Source: Janibacter massiliensis
GTDB taxonomy: Bacteria > Actinomycetota > Actinomycetes > Actinomycetales > Dermatophilaceae
NCBI RefSeq assembly: GCF_900289115.1
Contig: NZ_LT985196.1
Span: 246,682-298,739 of the forward strand
Length of the DNA: 52,058 nt
Direction: 5' to 3'
Below the pieces are notes generated by a model. That model was given only the letters and a program-made list of their open reading frames with translations, did not search any database and was not told where the DNA came from. A program made the position numbers and the translations under genes. This document shows, piece by piece, positions 38,219 to 47,638 of this stretch (its first letter is position 1; each line of letters opens with the position of its first letter).

Positions 38219-39142
38219 TCACTTCGCCCCCTTGCCCGGGTCGGTCTCGGCCTTCGTCGTGTCGTCGGCGATCTTGCCGCCCTCGGCCGCCTGCCCGGAC
38301 TGCCCGCCGGGCTTCTCGTCGGGGGCGTTCGTCGCGGCGTTGACGCTGTCGTCGCGCCCGGCGGCCATGCCGGCGGTCGAGGTGCCCTCGCCGGTGGCGG
38401 CGTCCTCGGCGTCGCTGGAGGTCGACGCGCTCGGGGCGTGCCAGCCCTTCTCCTTCGCCAGGCGGACGCCCTCGGTGGAGGCGGGTCCGGCGCCGACGCC
38501 CTCGTCCGCGCGGCCGTCGAGGAAGCCGGCCAGGACGCGGGAGGTCTGCTTGAAGGTGCACAGCGTGCTCGGACCGCGGGTCGGACGGACCTCCCGGCCC
38601 TCGCGCAGGTCGTCGACGAGCGCGACTGTCGACTCCGGCGTCTGGTTGTCGAAGAACTCCCAGTTCGTCATGACGACCGGGGCGTAGTCGCAGGCGGCGT
38701 TGCACTCGATCTTCTCGAGCGTGATCTTGCCGTCCGGCGTGGTCTCGTCGTGCCCGATGCCCAGGTGCTCGCTCACCGCGTCCCAGATGGCGTCGCCGCC
38801 CATGATCGCGCACAGCGTGTTCGTGCAGACGCCGACGGTGTAGTCGCCGTTGGGGTGCCGCTTGTACTGCGTGTAGAAGGTCGCGACGCCGGAGACCTCG
38901 GCGGTCGTCAGCTCGAGGACCTCGGCGCAGAAGTCGATCCCCCGGCCCGTGACGTAGCCGTCGACGGACTGGACGAGGTGGAGCAGCGGCAGCAGCGCCG
39001 ACCGCTTCTGCGGGTACCGCGCGATGACCTCCTGCGCGTCCCGGTGCAGGCCCGCGAGGGTCTCGGGGTCGTACGGCTCCTTCGACGCCTCGGGGACGTG
39101 GAGGTGCCCGGAGGCGCTCTGCAGCCCGAAGTTGTCCGCCAT
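38219..39142 (-). CDS. nuoE: NADH-quinone oxidoreductase subunit E, with long C-terminal tail
   Basis: A 307-residue subunit carrying the [2Fe-2S] cluster N1a. A thioredoxin-like domain has [11 protein letters not shown], the ligand pairs CTNTLC and [12 protein letters not shown]. After about residue 225 the sequence becomes a low-complexity tail rich in A, S, E, G and D ([20 protein letters not shown]). The ATG at 39140-39142 is 28 bases after the nuoD stop, one of the few real gaps in the operon. Confidence 0.95.
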   Translation of the reverse strand: MADNFGLQSASGHLHVPEASKEPYDPETLAGLHRDAQEVIARYPQKRSALLPLLHLVQSVDGYVTGRGIDFCAEVLELTTAEVSGVATFYTQYKRHPNGDYTVGVCTNTLCAIMGGDAIWDAVSEHLGIGHDETTPDGKITLEKIECNAACDYAPVVMTNWEFFDNQTPESTVALVDDLREGREVRPTRGPSTLCTFKQTSRVLAGFLDGRADEGVGAGPASTEGVRLAKEKGWHAPSASTSSDAEDAATGEGTSTAGMAAGRDDSVNAATNAPDEKPGGQSGQAAEGGKIADDTTKAETDPGKGAK

Positions 39143-39170
39143 CAGATCAGTTCCTTCCGCGCGCGGCCGG

Positions 39171-40523
39171 TCACCGGTCCACGCCACCCATCACGGGGTC
39201 GATCGAGGCCACGGCGACGATGACGTCCGCGAGGTTGCCGCCCTCGGACATCGCGGCGACGGCCTGGAGGTTGTTGAACGAGGGGTCCCGGAAGTGGGCC
39301 CGGTACGGCCGCGTGCCGCCGTCGGAGACGAGGTGGCAGCCGAGCTCGCCCTTGGGGGACTCGACCGCGACGTACGCCTGACCCGGCGGGACGCGGAAGC
39401 CCTCGGTGACGAGCTTGAAGTGGTGGATGAGCGACTCCATCGAGGTGCCCATGATCTCGCGGATGTGCTCGAGGCTGTTGCCCTGCCCGTCGGGCCCGAC
39501 GGAGAGGTTGGCCGGCCACGCGATCCGCTTGTCGGCGACCATGACCGGTCCCGGGTTGCCGGCGAGCTCGTCGGTCACCTGCTCGATGATCCGCAGGCTC
39601 TGGTGCATCTCGTCGAGGCGGATGCACAGCCGGTCGTAGGCGTCGGCGCCGGTGCGGGTGACGACGTCGAAGTCGTACTTCTCGTAGCCGCAGTACGGGT
39701 CGGACTTCCGCAGGTCGTGGGGCAGACCCGTGGAGCGGAGGATCGGCCCGGTGATCCCCAGCGCCATGCAGCCGGTGAGGTCGAGGTAGCCGACGTGCTT
39801 GGTGCGGCCCTTGAGGATCGGCGCCTCGAGCAGGAGCGCCTCGAGCTCGCGGATGCCCTTGCGGACCTGCGGGATCATCGACCGGATCTGCTCGATCATT
39901 CCTTCCGGCAGGTCGTTCGCGACGCCGCCGGGACGGATGTAGGCGTTGTTCATCCGCAGGCCGGTGATGCCCTCGATGACCGACAGCAGACGCTCGCGCT
40001 CCCGGAAGCCGATCGTCATGACCGTCGTCGCGCCCATCTCCATGCCGCCGGTGCCCAGGCAGATGAGGTGGCTGGAGACGCGGGTCATCTCCATCATGAG
40101 GACGCGGATCGCGCTCGCGCGCTCGGGAACCTCGTCGGTGATGCCCAGCAGCTTCTCGACCGCGAGGCAGTACGCGGCCTCCTGGAACATCGGGGTGAGG
40201 TAGTCCATCCGCGTGCAGAAGGTCACGCCCTGCGTGAAGGAGCGGAACTCCATGTTCTTCTCGATGCCGGTGTGCAGGTAGCCGATGCCCGCGCGGGCCT
40301 CGGTGACCAGCTCGCCGTCGAGCTCGAGGATGAGGCGGAGGACGCCGTGCGTCGAGGGGTGCTGCGGCCCCATGTTGACGACGATCCGCTCCTGGGGGGT
40401 CGAGGTGAGCTCGCCGACGAGGTCGTCCCAGTCCCCGCCCTGCGGGTTGAGGACGGTGCCCTCGCGGGCGTCGTCGTCGAGCGTCGGGCCGGAGGCGGCG
40501 GCGCGCATGCTGTCGGTGCTCAT
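39171..40523 (-). CDS. nuoD: NADH-quinone oxidoreductase subunit D
   Basis: A 450-residue subunit that forms the quinone site with Nuo[22 protein letters not shown] holds the quinone-binding histidine. [55 protein letters not shown] and [17 protein letters not shown] are family blocks. The N-terminal ~45 residues are an extra alanine/aspartate-rich lead. ATG start sharing one base with the nuoC stop. Confidence 0.97.
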   Translation of the reverse strand: MSTDSMRAAASGPTLDDDAREGTVLNPQGGDWDDLVGELTSTPQERIVVNMGPQHPSTHGVLRLILELDGELVTEARAGIGYLHTGIEKNMEFRSFTQGVTFCTRMDYLTPMFQEAAYCLAVEKLLGITDEVPERASAIRVLMMEMTRVSSHLICLGTGGMEMGATTVMTIGFRERERLLSVIEGITGLRMNNAYIRPGGVANDLPEGMIEQIRSMIPQVRKGIRELEALLLEAPILKGRTKHVGYLDLTGCMALGITGPILRSTGLPHDLRKSDPYCGYEKYDFDVVTRTGADAYDRLCIRLDEMHQSLRIIEQVTDELAGNPGPVMVADKRIAWPANLSVGPDGQGNSLEHIREIMGTSMESLIHHFKLVTEGFRVPPGQAYVAVESPKGELGCHLVSDGGTRPYRAHFRDPSFNNLQAVAAMSEGGNLADVIVAVASIDPVMGGVDR

Positions 40524-41308
40524 CAGGAGTAGGACCTCCGCTGGTCCGGCGGCGGGACGGTGCCGCCCTTGTACTCGACGGGGATGCCGCCGAGGGGGTA
40601 GTCCTTGCGCTGCGGGTGGCCGTCCCAGTCGTCCGGCATGAGGATCCGGGTCAGGGACGGGTGGCCGTCGAAGACGATCCCGAACATGTCCCACGTCTCG
40701 CGCTCGTGCCAGTCGGCACCGGGGTAGGTGTCGACGATCGAGGGGATGTGCGGGTCGGTGTCCGGGACGGAGACCTCCAGCCGCAGCCGGCGCGAGCCGT
40801 GGGTGATCGACAGGAGGTGGTAGACCGCGTGCAGCTCGCGACCGGTCTCCCCCGGGTAGTGGACCCCGGAGACGCCCGTGCAGATCTCGAACCGGAGCGC
40901 CGGGTCGTCCCGCAGCGCCCGGGCGACGGTCGGCAGGTGCTGCGCGGCGACGTGGAGCGTCAGCTCGCCGCGGTCGACGACGACCCGCTCGATGCCGACC
41001 TGCGGGCCGGAGCCACCGAGCCGCGCCTCGAGGGCGTCCGCGGCCTCGTCGAACCAGCTGCCGTAGGGCCGGGCGGCCGCGCCGGGGAAGAGGATCGGCG
41101 TCTGCAGCCCGCCGTAGCCGGAGGTGTCCCCGCCGACCTTGGCGCCGAACATGCCCTGCCGGCTGCCGATGACGACCGGGTCGCTCCCCGAGCCGGGCTC
41201 GGCCGGGAGGATGCTCTGCTCGACGTCGGCCGTCGTCGGGCCCTCCGCCGTGGGGGCCGGGGGTGCGTCCGCCGCCGTGGGGGTCGCGGGCTTGGTGCCG
41301 TCGCTCAT
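40523..41308 (-). CDS. nuoC: NADH-quinone oxidoreductase subunit C
   Basis: A 261-residue peripheral subunit. The N-terminal ~50 residues are an alanine/proline/threonine-rich extension. The core carries [62 protein letters not shown] (the signature) and ends [10 protein letters not shown]. It is separate from NuoD, not fused as in enterobacteria. ATG start overlapping the nuoB stop. Confidence 0.97.
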   Translation of the reverse strand: MSDGTKPATPTAADAPPAPTAEGPTTADVEQSILPAEPGSGSDPVVIGSRQGMFGAKVGGDTSGYGGLQTPILFPGAAARPYGSWFDEAADALEARLGGSGPQVGIERVVVDRGELTLHVAAQHLPTVARALRDDPALRFEICTGVSGVHYPGETGRELHAVYHLLSITHGSRRLRLEVSVPDTDPHIPSIVDTYPGADWHERETWDMFGIVFDGHPSLTRILMPDDWDGHPQRKDYPLGGIPVEYKGGTVPPPDQRRSYS

Positions 41309-41931
41309 GCGAGGAGGTTCCTTCCGGCGAGACCGGCCGCCTCCTCCTCGCCGCGCAGGGCGTGGGGCGTGCCGCCGTGGACGTGCGTGGGCTCCATCAG
41401 CTGGGTCGGCGTCGCCCGGAGCGCCGCCTCCTCCGCGGCGCGGGCGGCCGCGACCCGGTTGACGCCGAGCTTGGTGTGCTGGATCTGGTCGTGGAGCGTG
41501 ATGATCGCGTTGAGGAGCATCTCCGGCCGCGGGGGACACCCGGGCAGGTACACGTCGACGGGGATGATGTGGTCGACGCCCTGGACGATCGCGTAGTTGT
41601 TGAACATGCCGCCGGAGCTCGCGCACACGCCCATCGAGATGACCCACTTGGGCTCGGCCATCTGGTCGTAGACCTGCCGGACGACGGGGGCCATCTTCTG
41701 GCTCACCCGACCCGCGACGATCATGATGTCGGCCTGCCGCGGCGTCGCCGCGAAGCGCTCCATGCCGAACCGCGCGATGTCGTAGTGCGGTGTGCCGACG
41801 GCCATCATCTCGATGGCGCAGCAGGCCAGGCCGAAGGTCGCCGGCCACACCGACGACTTGCGCATGTACCCCGCGAGCGACTCGACGGTGCTCAGCAGGA
41901 ACCCGGACGGGAGCTTCTCCTCGATGCCCAC
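41305..41931 (-). CDS. nuoB: NADH-quinone oxidoreductase subunit B (cluster N2)
   Basis: A 208-residue subunit with the terminal [4Fe-4S] cluster N2 next to the quinone. The tandem cysteines in [10 protein letters not shown], the third in [10 protein letters not shown] and the fourth in [10 protein letters not shown] are present. The family core ends near residue 160; the remaining tail is alanine-rich. GTG start, with nuoA ending 9 bases upstream. Confidence 0.97.
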   Translation of the reverse strand: MGIEEKLPSGFLLSTVESLAGYMRKSSVWPATFGLACCAIEMMAVGTPHYDIARFGMERFAATPRQADIMIVAGRVSQKMAPVVRQVYDQMAEPKWVISMGVCASSGGMFNNYAIVQGVDHIIPVDVYLPGCPPRPEMLLNAIITLHDQIQHTKLGVNRVAAARAAEEAALRATPTQLMEPTHVHGGTPHALRGEEEAAGLAGRNLLA

Positions 41932-41940
41932 GCCGTCACC

Positions 41941-42303
41941 TCACTCCCAGTTGAGTCCGCCGCGGCGCCAGACGTAGGCGTACGCGATGAACACGGTCAG
42001 CATGAACAGGACCATCTCGACGAGCGCGAAGAGCCCGAGCCGGTTGAACGACACGGCGAACGGGTAGAGGAAGAGCGACTCGACGTCGAAGATGATGAAG
42101 AGCATCGCCGTCAGGTAGTACTTGATCGGCACGCGGCCGCCCTCGTCGGCCTGCGGAGACGGCTGGATGCCGCACTCGTACGCCATCGCCTTGGCCGCGT
42201 TGTAGCGGCGCGGGCCGACGACGAGCGAGGTGAGGACGGATCCTGCGGCGAAGGCGAAGCCCAGCCCCATGAAGATCAGGAGCGGGACGTACGGGGCGTT
42301 CAT
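41941..42303 (-). CDS. nuoA: NADH-quinone oxidoreductase subunit A
   Basis: A 120-residue three-helix membrane subunit. YECGIQPSPQADEGGRVPIKYYLTAMLFIIFDVESLFLYPFA is the family signature, with the acidic pair in FDVE. ATG start with GGCAGG-like site. It is 58 bases after menJ; a TAGGAT -10-like box at 42340-42345 (minus) could be an internal promoter, but no good -35 is seen. Confidence 0.97.
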   Translation of the reverse strand: MNAPYVPLLIFMGLGFAFAAGSVLTSLVVGPRRYNAAKAMAYECGIQPSPQADEGGRVPIKYYLTAMLFIIFDVESLFLYPFAVSFNRLGLFALVEMVLFMLTVFIAYAYVWRRGGLNWE

Positions 42304-42361
42304 CGGCCGGCCTGCCTCTCGACGTGCTGCACGGGTTCGATCCTATGGGTCGTCGTCATGG

Positions 42362-43639
42362 TCATGCGTCCGGAGCCATCGTCGCCATCGCCCGCACGAG
42401 ACGGTCGTCGATGCCGCCGCCGCGCTCCTGCGGGAGGTTGGCCATGACCTTGAGCAGGAACCGCATGAGCGTCGTGCGCGGCAGGCCGTAGCGGGTGGCC
42501 AGGCGCATGACGTCCGGGTTCCCGATGGCCTTGGCGAACCAGCGCCCGAGGGTGAAGTAGCCGCCGAGCTCGTCGCGCAGGATCCGCGGGTAGGTCTGCA
42601 GCACGGCCTCCCGCTGGGCGTCGGTGGTGCGGCCGCGGGCCTGGAGGATGACGTCCGCAGCGACCCGGGCGGCCTCGAGGGCGTAGTCGATGCCCTCGCC
42701 GTTGAACGGGTTGACCATCCCGCCGGAGTCGCCCACGAGCAGCAGCCCGTCGGCGTACAGCGGGGTGCGGTTGAAGCCCATCGGGAGGGCGGCGCCGCGG
42801 ATCGGGCCGAGCTCGCTGCCCTCGGGGAACTCCCAGTCTCCCGGCATCGTCTCGACCCAGCGGCGCATGACGTCCTTGTAGTCCGTCTGCCCGAAGGCCG
42901 TCGAGGTGTTGAGGATCCCGAGGCCGACGTTCGCCCGCCCGCCGTCGAGCGGGAAGATCCAGCCGTAGCCGGGCATGAGGATGCGCTCGCCGTCGGCTCC
43001 GGTGGTCCACAGCTCGAGGTGGGACTCCAGGTAGTCGTCGACCCGGTCGCTCGCGTAGTACCCGCGCACGGCGACGCCCATCGGGCGGTCCTCGCGCTTC
43101 TCGCGGCCGACCGCGACGGCCAGTCGCGAGGAGACCCCGTCGGAGGCGACGACGACCGGTGCGCGGAAGGTCGTCCGCTCCCCCGTCGCCCGCCCGCGGC
43201 CGTCGACGAGCTTGGCCTCGACGCCGACGACGCGGCCACCCTCGAGGACGGGTCCGGTGACCGAGACGCCCTCGCGCAGGATCGCGCCGCGCGCCTGCGC
43301 GTGGCGGGCGAGCGCCTCGTCGAGGTCGCCCCGCGCGCGCACCATGCCGTACGAGGGGAAGGAGGTCGTCTCGGGCCAGTCGAGCGTGAGGGTGTGCCCG
43401 CCGCCGAGGATCCGCAGGCCCTTCGTCCTCGTCCAGCCCTCGGTGTCGACGCCGAGCGCGATGAGCTCCTTGACCGCGCGGGGGGTCAGGCCGTCACCGC
43501 AGATCTTGTCGCGCGGGAAGGTCGCCTTCTCGAGGAGGAGGACGTCGAGCCCAGCGCCGGCGAGCCACGCGGCGGTCGCGGAACCGCCGGGACCGGCACC
43601 GACGACGATGACGTCGGCGTGCTGCTCGGAGGGGGTCAA
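42362..43639 (-). CDS. menJ: geranylgeranyl reductase family protein, likely menaquinone side-chain reductase
   Basis: A 425-residue FAD enzyme. The dinucleotide-binding motif VIVVGAGPGGSATAAWLA is at the start, followed by FPRDKICGDGLTPRAVKEL (family signature), VVVASDGVSSRLA, and the second FAD motif LLLVGDSGGMVNPFNGEGIDYALEA. In mycobacteria the equivalent protein (MenJ) saturates one isoprene unit of menaquinone. The start is a TTG with GAGGA 6 bases upstream. It heads the nuo operon, with a Rex-like operator 54-69 bases upstream. The exact substrate is inferred from family and context. Confidence 0.85.
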   Translation of the reverse strand: MTPSEQHADVIVVGAGPGGSATAAWLAGAGLDVLLLEKATFPRDKICGDGLTPRAVKELIALGVDTEGWTRTKGLRILGGGHTLTLDWPETTSFPSYGMVRARGDLDEALARHAQARGAILREGVSVTGPVLEGGRVVGVEAKLVDGRGRATGERTTFRAPVVVASDGVSSRLAVAVGREKREDRPMGVAVRGYYASDRVDDYLESHLELWTTGADGERILMPGYGWIFPLDGGRANVGLGILNTSTAFGQTDYKDVMRRWVETMPGDWEFPEGSELGPIRGAALPMGFNRTPLYADGLLLVGDSGGMVNPFNGEGIDYALEAARVAADVILQARGRTTDAQREAVLQTYPRILRDELGGYFTLGRWFAKAIGNPDVMRLATRYGLPRTTLMRFLLKVMANLPQERGGGIDDRLVRAMATMAPDA

Positions 43640-43692
43640 CGTGTCCTCGGCTCGGGGTCAGGGGCAGGACGGGGGTCCGTCGCAGGGTGGCT

Positions 43693-43708
43693 TGTGAGCG
43701 GGTTCACG
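43693..43708 (-). promoter_or_regulatory. Rex-like operator upstream of menJ-nuo
   Basis: TGTGAGCGGGTTCACG matches the actinomycete Rex operator pattern TGTGAAC-N3-TTCACA at 11 of 13 fixed positions (A to G at position 6 and at the last). It is flanked by T on the left and A on the right, so the 18-mer is TTGTGA-N6-TCACGA. Confidence 0.55.
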
Positions 43709-43749
43709 AGCCGCACGGGACGATACTCCCGGCCTTCGGGGGGACGGGG

Positions 43750-43763
43750 TAAGGCACGCCTTA
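43750..43763. other. 14-base inverted repeat between menG and menJ
   Basis: TAAGGC-AC-GCCTTA, perfect arms, just after the menG stop. It could be an operator, or part of a weak menG terminator together with the nearby CCCGGCCTTCGGG hairpin (43728-43740). Confidence 0.45.
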
Positions 43764-43768
43764 TCGGC

Positions 43769-44488
43769 TCAGACGTCGGGCTTGTGGCCCCGGTGCAGCG
43801 CGACGACGCCGCCGGTGAGGTTGCGCCACTGCACGCCGTGCCAGCCGGCCTTCGCGATCGTCAGACCGAGCTCCCGCTGCGAGGGCCACGCGCGGATCGA
43901 CTCGGCGAGGTACACGTAGCTGTCGGGGTTCGACGACGTCCGTCGGGCGATCGCCGGCAGAGCCGCCATGAGGTAGTTGAGGTACACCGTCCGGAAGGCG
44001 CTGCTCACCGGACGGCTGAACTCGCACACGACGAGCGTGCCGCCGGGGCGGGTGACGCGGAGGAACTCCTCGAGGGCGGCCGCGGGGTCCGAGACGTTGC
44101 GCAGGCCGAAGCTCATCGTCACCGCGTCGAAGCTCTCGTCCTCGAAGGGAAGGCGCATCGCGTCGGCGGCGGTGAAGCCCAGGTCCGGACGGCGCTTCTT
44201 GCCCACGCGCAGCATCCCGAGGGAGAAGTCGGCGGGGACGACCTCGAGCCCGTCGGCCACGAAGGGCTCGCTCGAGGTGCCAGTGCCCGCCGCGATGTCG
44301 AGCACCCGGTCGCCCGGGCGGGCCCCGACCGCCCTGGTGACGGCCGAGCGCCAGAACCGGTCCTGCCCCAGCGAGAGGATGTCGTTGGTCAGGTCGTAAC
44401 GCGAGGCGACGGTGTCGAACATCGACGCGACCTCGTGCGGCTGCTTCTCGAGCGAGGCGCGGGTCGGCGACACGGGGGCGGTGGTCAT
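43769..44488 (-). CDS. menG: demethylmenaquinone methyltransferase
   Basis: A 239-residue SAM-dependent C-methyltransferase (UbiE/MenG) for the last step of menaquinone synthesis. [28 protein letters not shown] is the signature. [16 protein letters not shown] is the SAM motif, [24 protein letters not shown] motif [16 protein letters not shown] motif III. The length is normal. ATG start; the divergent menF starts 83 bases away. Confidence 0.96.
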   Translation of the reverse strand: MTTAPVSPTRASLEKQPHEVASMFDTVASRYDLTNDILSLGQDRFWRSAVTRAVGARPGDRVLDIAAGTGTSSEPFVADGLEVVPADFSLGMLRVGKKRRPDLGFTAADAMRLPFEDESFDAVTMSFGLRNVSDPAAALEEFLRVTRPGGTLVVCEFSRPVSSAFRTVYLNYLMAALPAIARRTSSNPDSYVYLAESIRAWPSQRELGLTIAKAGWHGVQWRNLTGGVVALHRGHKPDV

Positions 44489-44557
44489 GTGCCCATCATC
44501 ACCCACCGGGGGCCACGGTGGAGCGCAGGCGTCGGAGACCCGGGAGCCGGCCCGACA

Positions 44558-44563
44558 TAGGCT
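44558..44563 (+). promoter_or_regulatory. -10 element of a leaderless menF promoter
   Basis: TAGGCT followed by 8 bases and the ATG at 44572. No ribosome site. Confidence 0.45.
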
Positions 44564-44571
44564 GCCCTGCG

Positions 44572-45870
44572 ATGTCAACCCCACCCCTGCCCGGACGGGC
44601 CGTCGCCGGCGTGCCCGGCACCCTCCGCACCCGCACGGTCCGTGTCCACGGCGCGATGGAGGACGTGCCGCTGCTCGACCTCGTGCCCGACGTCGATGCG
44701 CCGCTGGTGTCGGCCTGGGTCCGCCGCGGCGAGGGGATCGTCGGCTGGGGTCGGGCCGCGACGACGGCGGTGACGACGCCCGCGCGGTTCGCCGACGCCC
44801 GGGCCTGGTGGGAGGCCGTGACGCACGCGGCGGTCGTCGAGGACGAGGTGGCCCTGCCGGCATCCGGCCTCGTGTGCTTCGGCTCGTTCGCGTACGCGGC
44901 CGCCTCGCCCGCCGGGTCCACGCTCGTCGTCCCAGAGGTCGTCGTCGGGCGGCGCGACGGGGTGACGTGGGTGACGACGACCGCGGTCGAGGGCCCAGCC
45001 CCGCAGCCCCCCGCGCTGCTGCGGCGGAGCGACCACCGCGAGACCGGGCCCGTCACGGTCGCGCCCGCCTCGGCGACGACCCGCACGTGGTCCGCGACGG
45101 TCGAGGCGGCCGTCGCGCAGATCGCCGAGGGCCGGCTCGACAAGGTCGTCCTCGCCCGCTCCGAGACCGTGACCGCGGCGGCACCGATCGACGCCCGCAC
45201 CGTCCTGCGGCGGCTCGCCGCGCGCTACGACGCGACGTGGGTGTTCGCGGTCGACGGCCTGGTCGGTGCGACGCCGGAGATGCTCGTCCGGCTCGAGCGG
45301 GGACTGGTCACCTCGCGGGTCCTCGCGGGGACGATCCGGCGGACCGGCGACGACGCGGCCGACGCGGCGCTCGCAGGATCGCTCGCGCGGTCGAGCAAGG
45401 ACCTCGAGGAGCACGAGTACGCGGTCCGCTCGGTCGCCGACGCGCTCGCGCCGCACACCTCGTCGATGAACGTGCCCGAGGCGCCCTTCGTCCTCCACCT
45501 CGCGAACGTCATGCACCTGGCCACCGACGTCACCGCGGTCGTCTCGGACGACGTGCGCTCCCTCGACCTTGCGGCGTCGCTGCACCCGTCGGCGGCGGTG
45601 TGCGGCACCCCGACGCCGGTCGCCGACGAGCTCATCGCGGCCACCGAGGAGCTCGACCGCGGCCGGTACGCCGGGCCCGTCGGATGGATGAGCGCGTCCG
45701 GCGACGGCGAGTGGGGCATCGCGCTGCGGTGCGGCCGGATCACCCCCGGGGCGCCGTCGGAGATCACCCTCTACGCGGGCTGCGGGATCGTCGCGGGCTC
45801 GGACGCCGACGCGGAGGTCGCCGAGTCCGAGGCGAAGCTCGTCCCGATGCGCGAGGCGCTCGGGGTCTGA
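44572..45870 (+). CDS. menF: isochorismate synthase
   Basis: A 432-residue chorismate-binding enzyme that converts chorismate to isochorismate for menaquinone. [13 protein letters not shown] carries the catalytic lysine. [79 protein letters not shown] and the final [11 protein letters not shown] are family blocks with the magnesium-binding glutamates. It could in principle serve siderophore synthesis, but the men genes around it favour menaquinone. Convergent with menD. Confidence 0.93.
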   Translation: MSTPPLPGRAVAGVPGTLRTRTVRVHGAMEDVPLLDLVPDVDAPLVSAWVRRGEGIVGWGRAATTAVTTPARFADARAWWEAVTHAAVVEDEVALPASGLVCFGSFAYAAASPAGSTLVVPEVVVGRRDGVTWVTTTAVEGPAPQPPALLRRSDHRETGPVTVAPASATTRTWSATVEAAVAQIAEGRLDKVVLARSETVTAAAPIDARTVLRRLAARYDATWVFAVDGLVGATPEMLVRLERGLVTSRVLAGTIRRTGDDAADAALAGSLARSSKDLEEHEYAVRSVADALAPHTSSMNVPEAPFVLHLANVMHLATDVTAVVSDDVRSLDLAASLHPSAAVCGTPTPVADELIAATEELDRGRYAGPVGWMSASGDGEWGIALRCGRITPGAPSEITLYAGCGIVAGSDADAEVAESEAKLVPMREALGV

Positions 45871-45943
45871 GTCGCTGGGGCGTGGGGCGCTGGACCTCCG
45901 GCCCCGCGCGGCCACGCCGCTCTTGATCCGCCGGTGCCGGTGG

Positions 45944-47638
45944 CTACTCGGTCGGACCGGCGAGGGCCGAGCGGATCCCGCGGTGCCCGTCACGGTCGAC
46001 GGCGACGGTGACGACCCGCAGCCCCGTGCCGGTGGCTCCGACCCGGTCCGCGAGCGCCCCGCGCAGGGCACGCAACGAGCTGACGCGGACGTGGTCGACG
46101 CCGTGCGCGGCGCAGATGGCGGCGAGGTCGGTGCCCGTCGGGGTCGCGAAGACCCGCTCGAAGCGGGCGCGTCCGGCGTCGTCGAGCCCGACGCCGTGCT
46201 CGAGCGTGGAGAAGATGCCGCCGCCGCGGTCGTCGAGGACGACGACCGTGAGGTCCGGTCGCGGCTCCCCCGGCCCGATGGCCAGGGCGGCGGCGTCGTG
46301 CTCGAACGTGAGGTCGCCGACGAGTGCCACCCACGGACGTCCAGGGTCGGCCAGGGCGAGGCCGACGGCGGTCGAGACGCAGCCGTCGATGCCGGCCAGC
46401 CCCCGGCTCGCGACGACGTCGAGGTCCTCGGGCCACTCGCCGACGCCCAGGTCGAGGTCGCGCGCGCTGTTCGACGAGCCGACGAACAGGCGAGCCCCGG
46501 CGGGCATGGCCGCGACGACGGCGCGGGCGACGGCGGGGCCGGTGGGCTCGTCCGCTGCCTCGAGGACCGCGGCGTGCCGCTGCGCCGTCACCCTGCCGGC
46601 CTCGACCCACGAGGCGGTCCACGCCGGGTCGTCGGCGAGGGGCGACGCGCCGCGGCGGATCGCGGACCACGGGTGGACCCGGGTGACGACGTGGGCCGGG
46701 TCGGTCCAGCCGGGGGTCGCGGTGACCGCCTCGACGCGGGTGCCGGGGCGGCGCGTCACGGCACCGACGGCCCGGGACACCGTGGCCCGCCCGACGAGGA
46801 TGACGCGGTCGGGCGGCTCGGGAACGGCCATCTGGGGGTCGGTCCGGGCGTCCCCGCCCGGACGGCCGAGCCCGGCGAGGACCGACAGCCCGTGCGCCAC
46901 ACCGGTCGGGCCGGGCGGGCCGAGCTCTCGGACGACGGGCCAGCCGTTCCCGGATGCCCACGCGATCGCCTCGTCGACGTGGCGGGAGGTCGGCAGGTCG
47001 CCGACGACGACGAGGGGGCGGGCGGGGCCGGGGGCGACCTGTCGCTCGATGCGGACGCGCGGCTCGCCCGCGGTCGGGAGCAGCGGTGCGTCGGGGACGG
47101 GCGGGTCGCGCAGCGGGACGTCGAGGTGGACGGGGCCGGGGTCGTCGGTGAGGTCGCCGCGGGCGGCGACGACGGCCCGGGCGACCGTCGTGCGCCACAC
47201 GGCGTCGGGATCGGGGCCGGCATCGACACCGACGTCGCCGGACCACCGGGTGACCGGGCCGAAGATCCCCGGCTGGCGGGTCGTCTGGTTGGCGCCCGTG
47301 CCGCGCAGCTCCACGGGCCGGTCGGCCGTGAGCAGCAGCAGCGGCACCCCGGCGTGATGGGCCTCGAGCGCGGCCGGATGGAGGTTCGCGACCGCGGTCC
47401 CGGACGTCGTCACGACCGGGACGGGACGCCGCGACCGTTTCGCGAGGCCGAGGGCGAGGAACGCGGCGGCACGCTCGTCGACCCGGACGTGCAGGCGCAG
47501 CAGCCCCGCCTCGTCAGCGGCGGCCAAGGCGTGCGCCAGCGGCGCAGAGCGTGACCCGGGCGCGAGGACGGCGTCACGCACCCCGTGCCGGCACAGCTCC
47601 TCGACGATGGCGAGGGCGCACGAGGACGACGGGTTCAC
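45944..47638 (-). CDS. menD: SEPHCHC synthase (MenD)
   Basis: A 564-residue ThDP enzyme that joins isochorismate and 2-oxoglutarate. PGSRSAPLAHALAAADEAGLLRLHVRVDERAAAFLALGLAK holds the cofactor-activating glutamate. TTSGTAVANLHPAALEAHHAGVPLLLLTADRPVELRGTGANQT is the family signature. GDLTFEHDAAAL and LDDRGGGIFSTLE form the ThDP-metal site. It uses a GTG start at 47636-47638 overlapping the upstream hydrolase stop (GTGA). No clear terminator lies in the 73-base convergent gap to menF; only a short GGCGTGG/CCACGCC pair is visible. Confidence 0.96.
   Translation of the reverse strand: MNPSSSCALAIVEELCRHGVRDAVLAPGSRSAPLAHALAAADEAGLLRLHVRVDERAAAFLALGLAKRSRRPVPVVTTSGTAVANLHPAALEAHHAGVPLLLLTADRPVELRGTGANQTTRQPGIFGPVTRWSGDVGVDAGPDPDAVWRTTVARAVVAARGDLTDDPGPVHLDVPLRDPPVPDAPLLPTAGEPRVRIERQVAPGPARPLVVVGDLPTSRHVDEAIAWASGNGWPVVRELGPPGPTGVAHGLSVLAGLGRPGGDARTDPQMAVPEPPDRVILVGRATVSRAVGAVTRRPGTRVEAVTATPGWTDPAHVVTRVHPWSAIRRGASPLADDPAWTASWVEAGRVTAQRHAAVLEAADEPTGPAVARAVVAAMPAGARLFVGSSNSARDLDLGVGEWPEDLDVVASRGLAGIDGCVSTAVGLALADPGRPWVALVGDLTFEHDAAALAIGPGEPRPDLTVVVLDDRGGGIFSTLEHGVGLDDAGRARFERVFATPTGTDLAAICAAHGVDHVRVSSLRALRGALADRVGATGTGLRVVTVAVDRDGHRGIRSALAGPTE

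Noticed and set aside
43750-43763. Iron (DtxR/IdeR) box
   Set aside because: The 19-base consensus does not align beyond the AGGC core; kept only as an unnamed inverted repeat.
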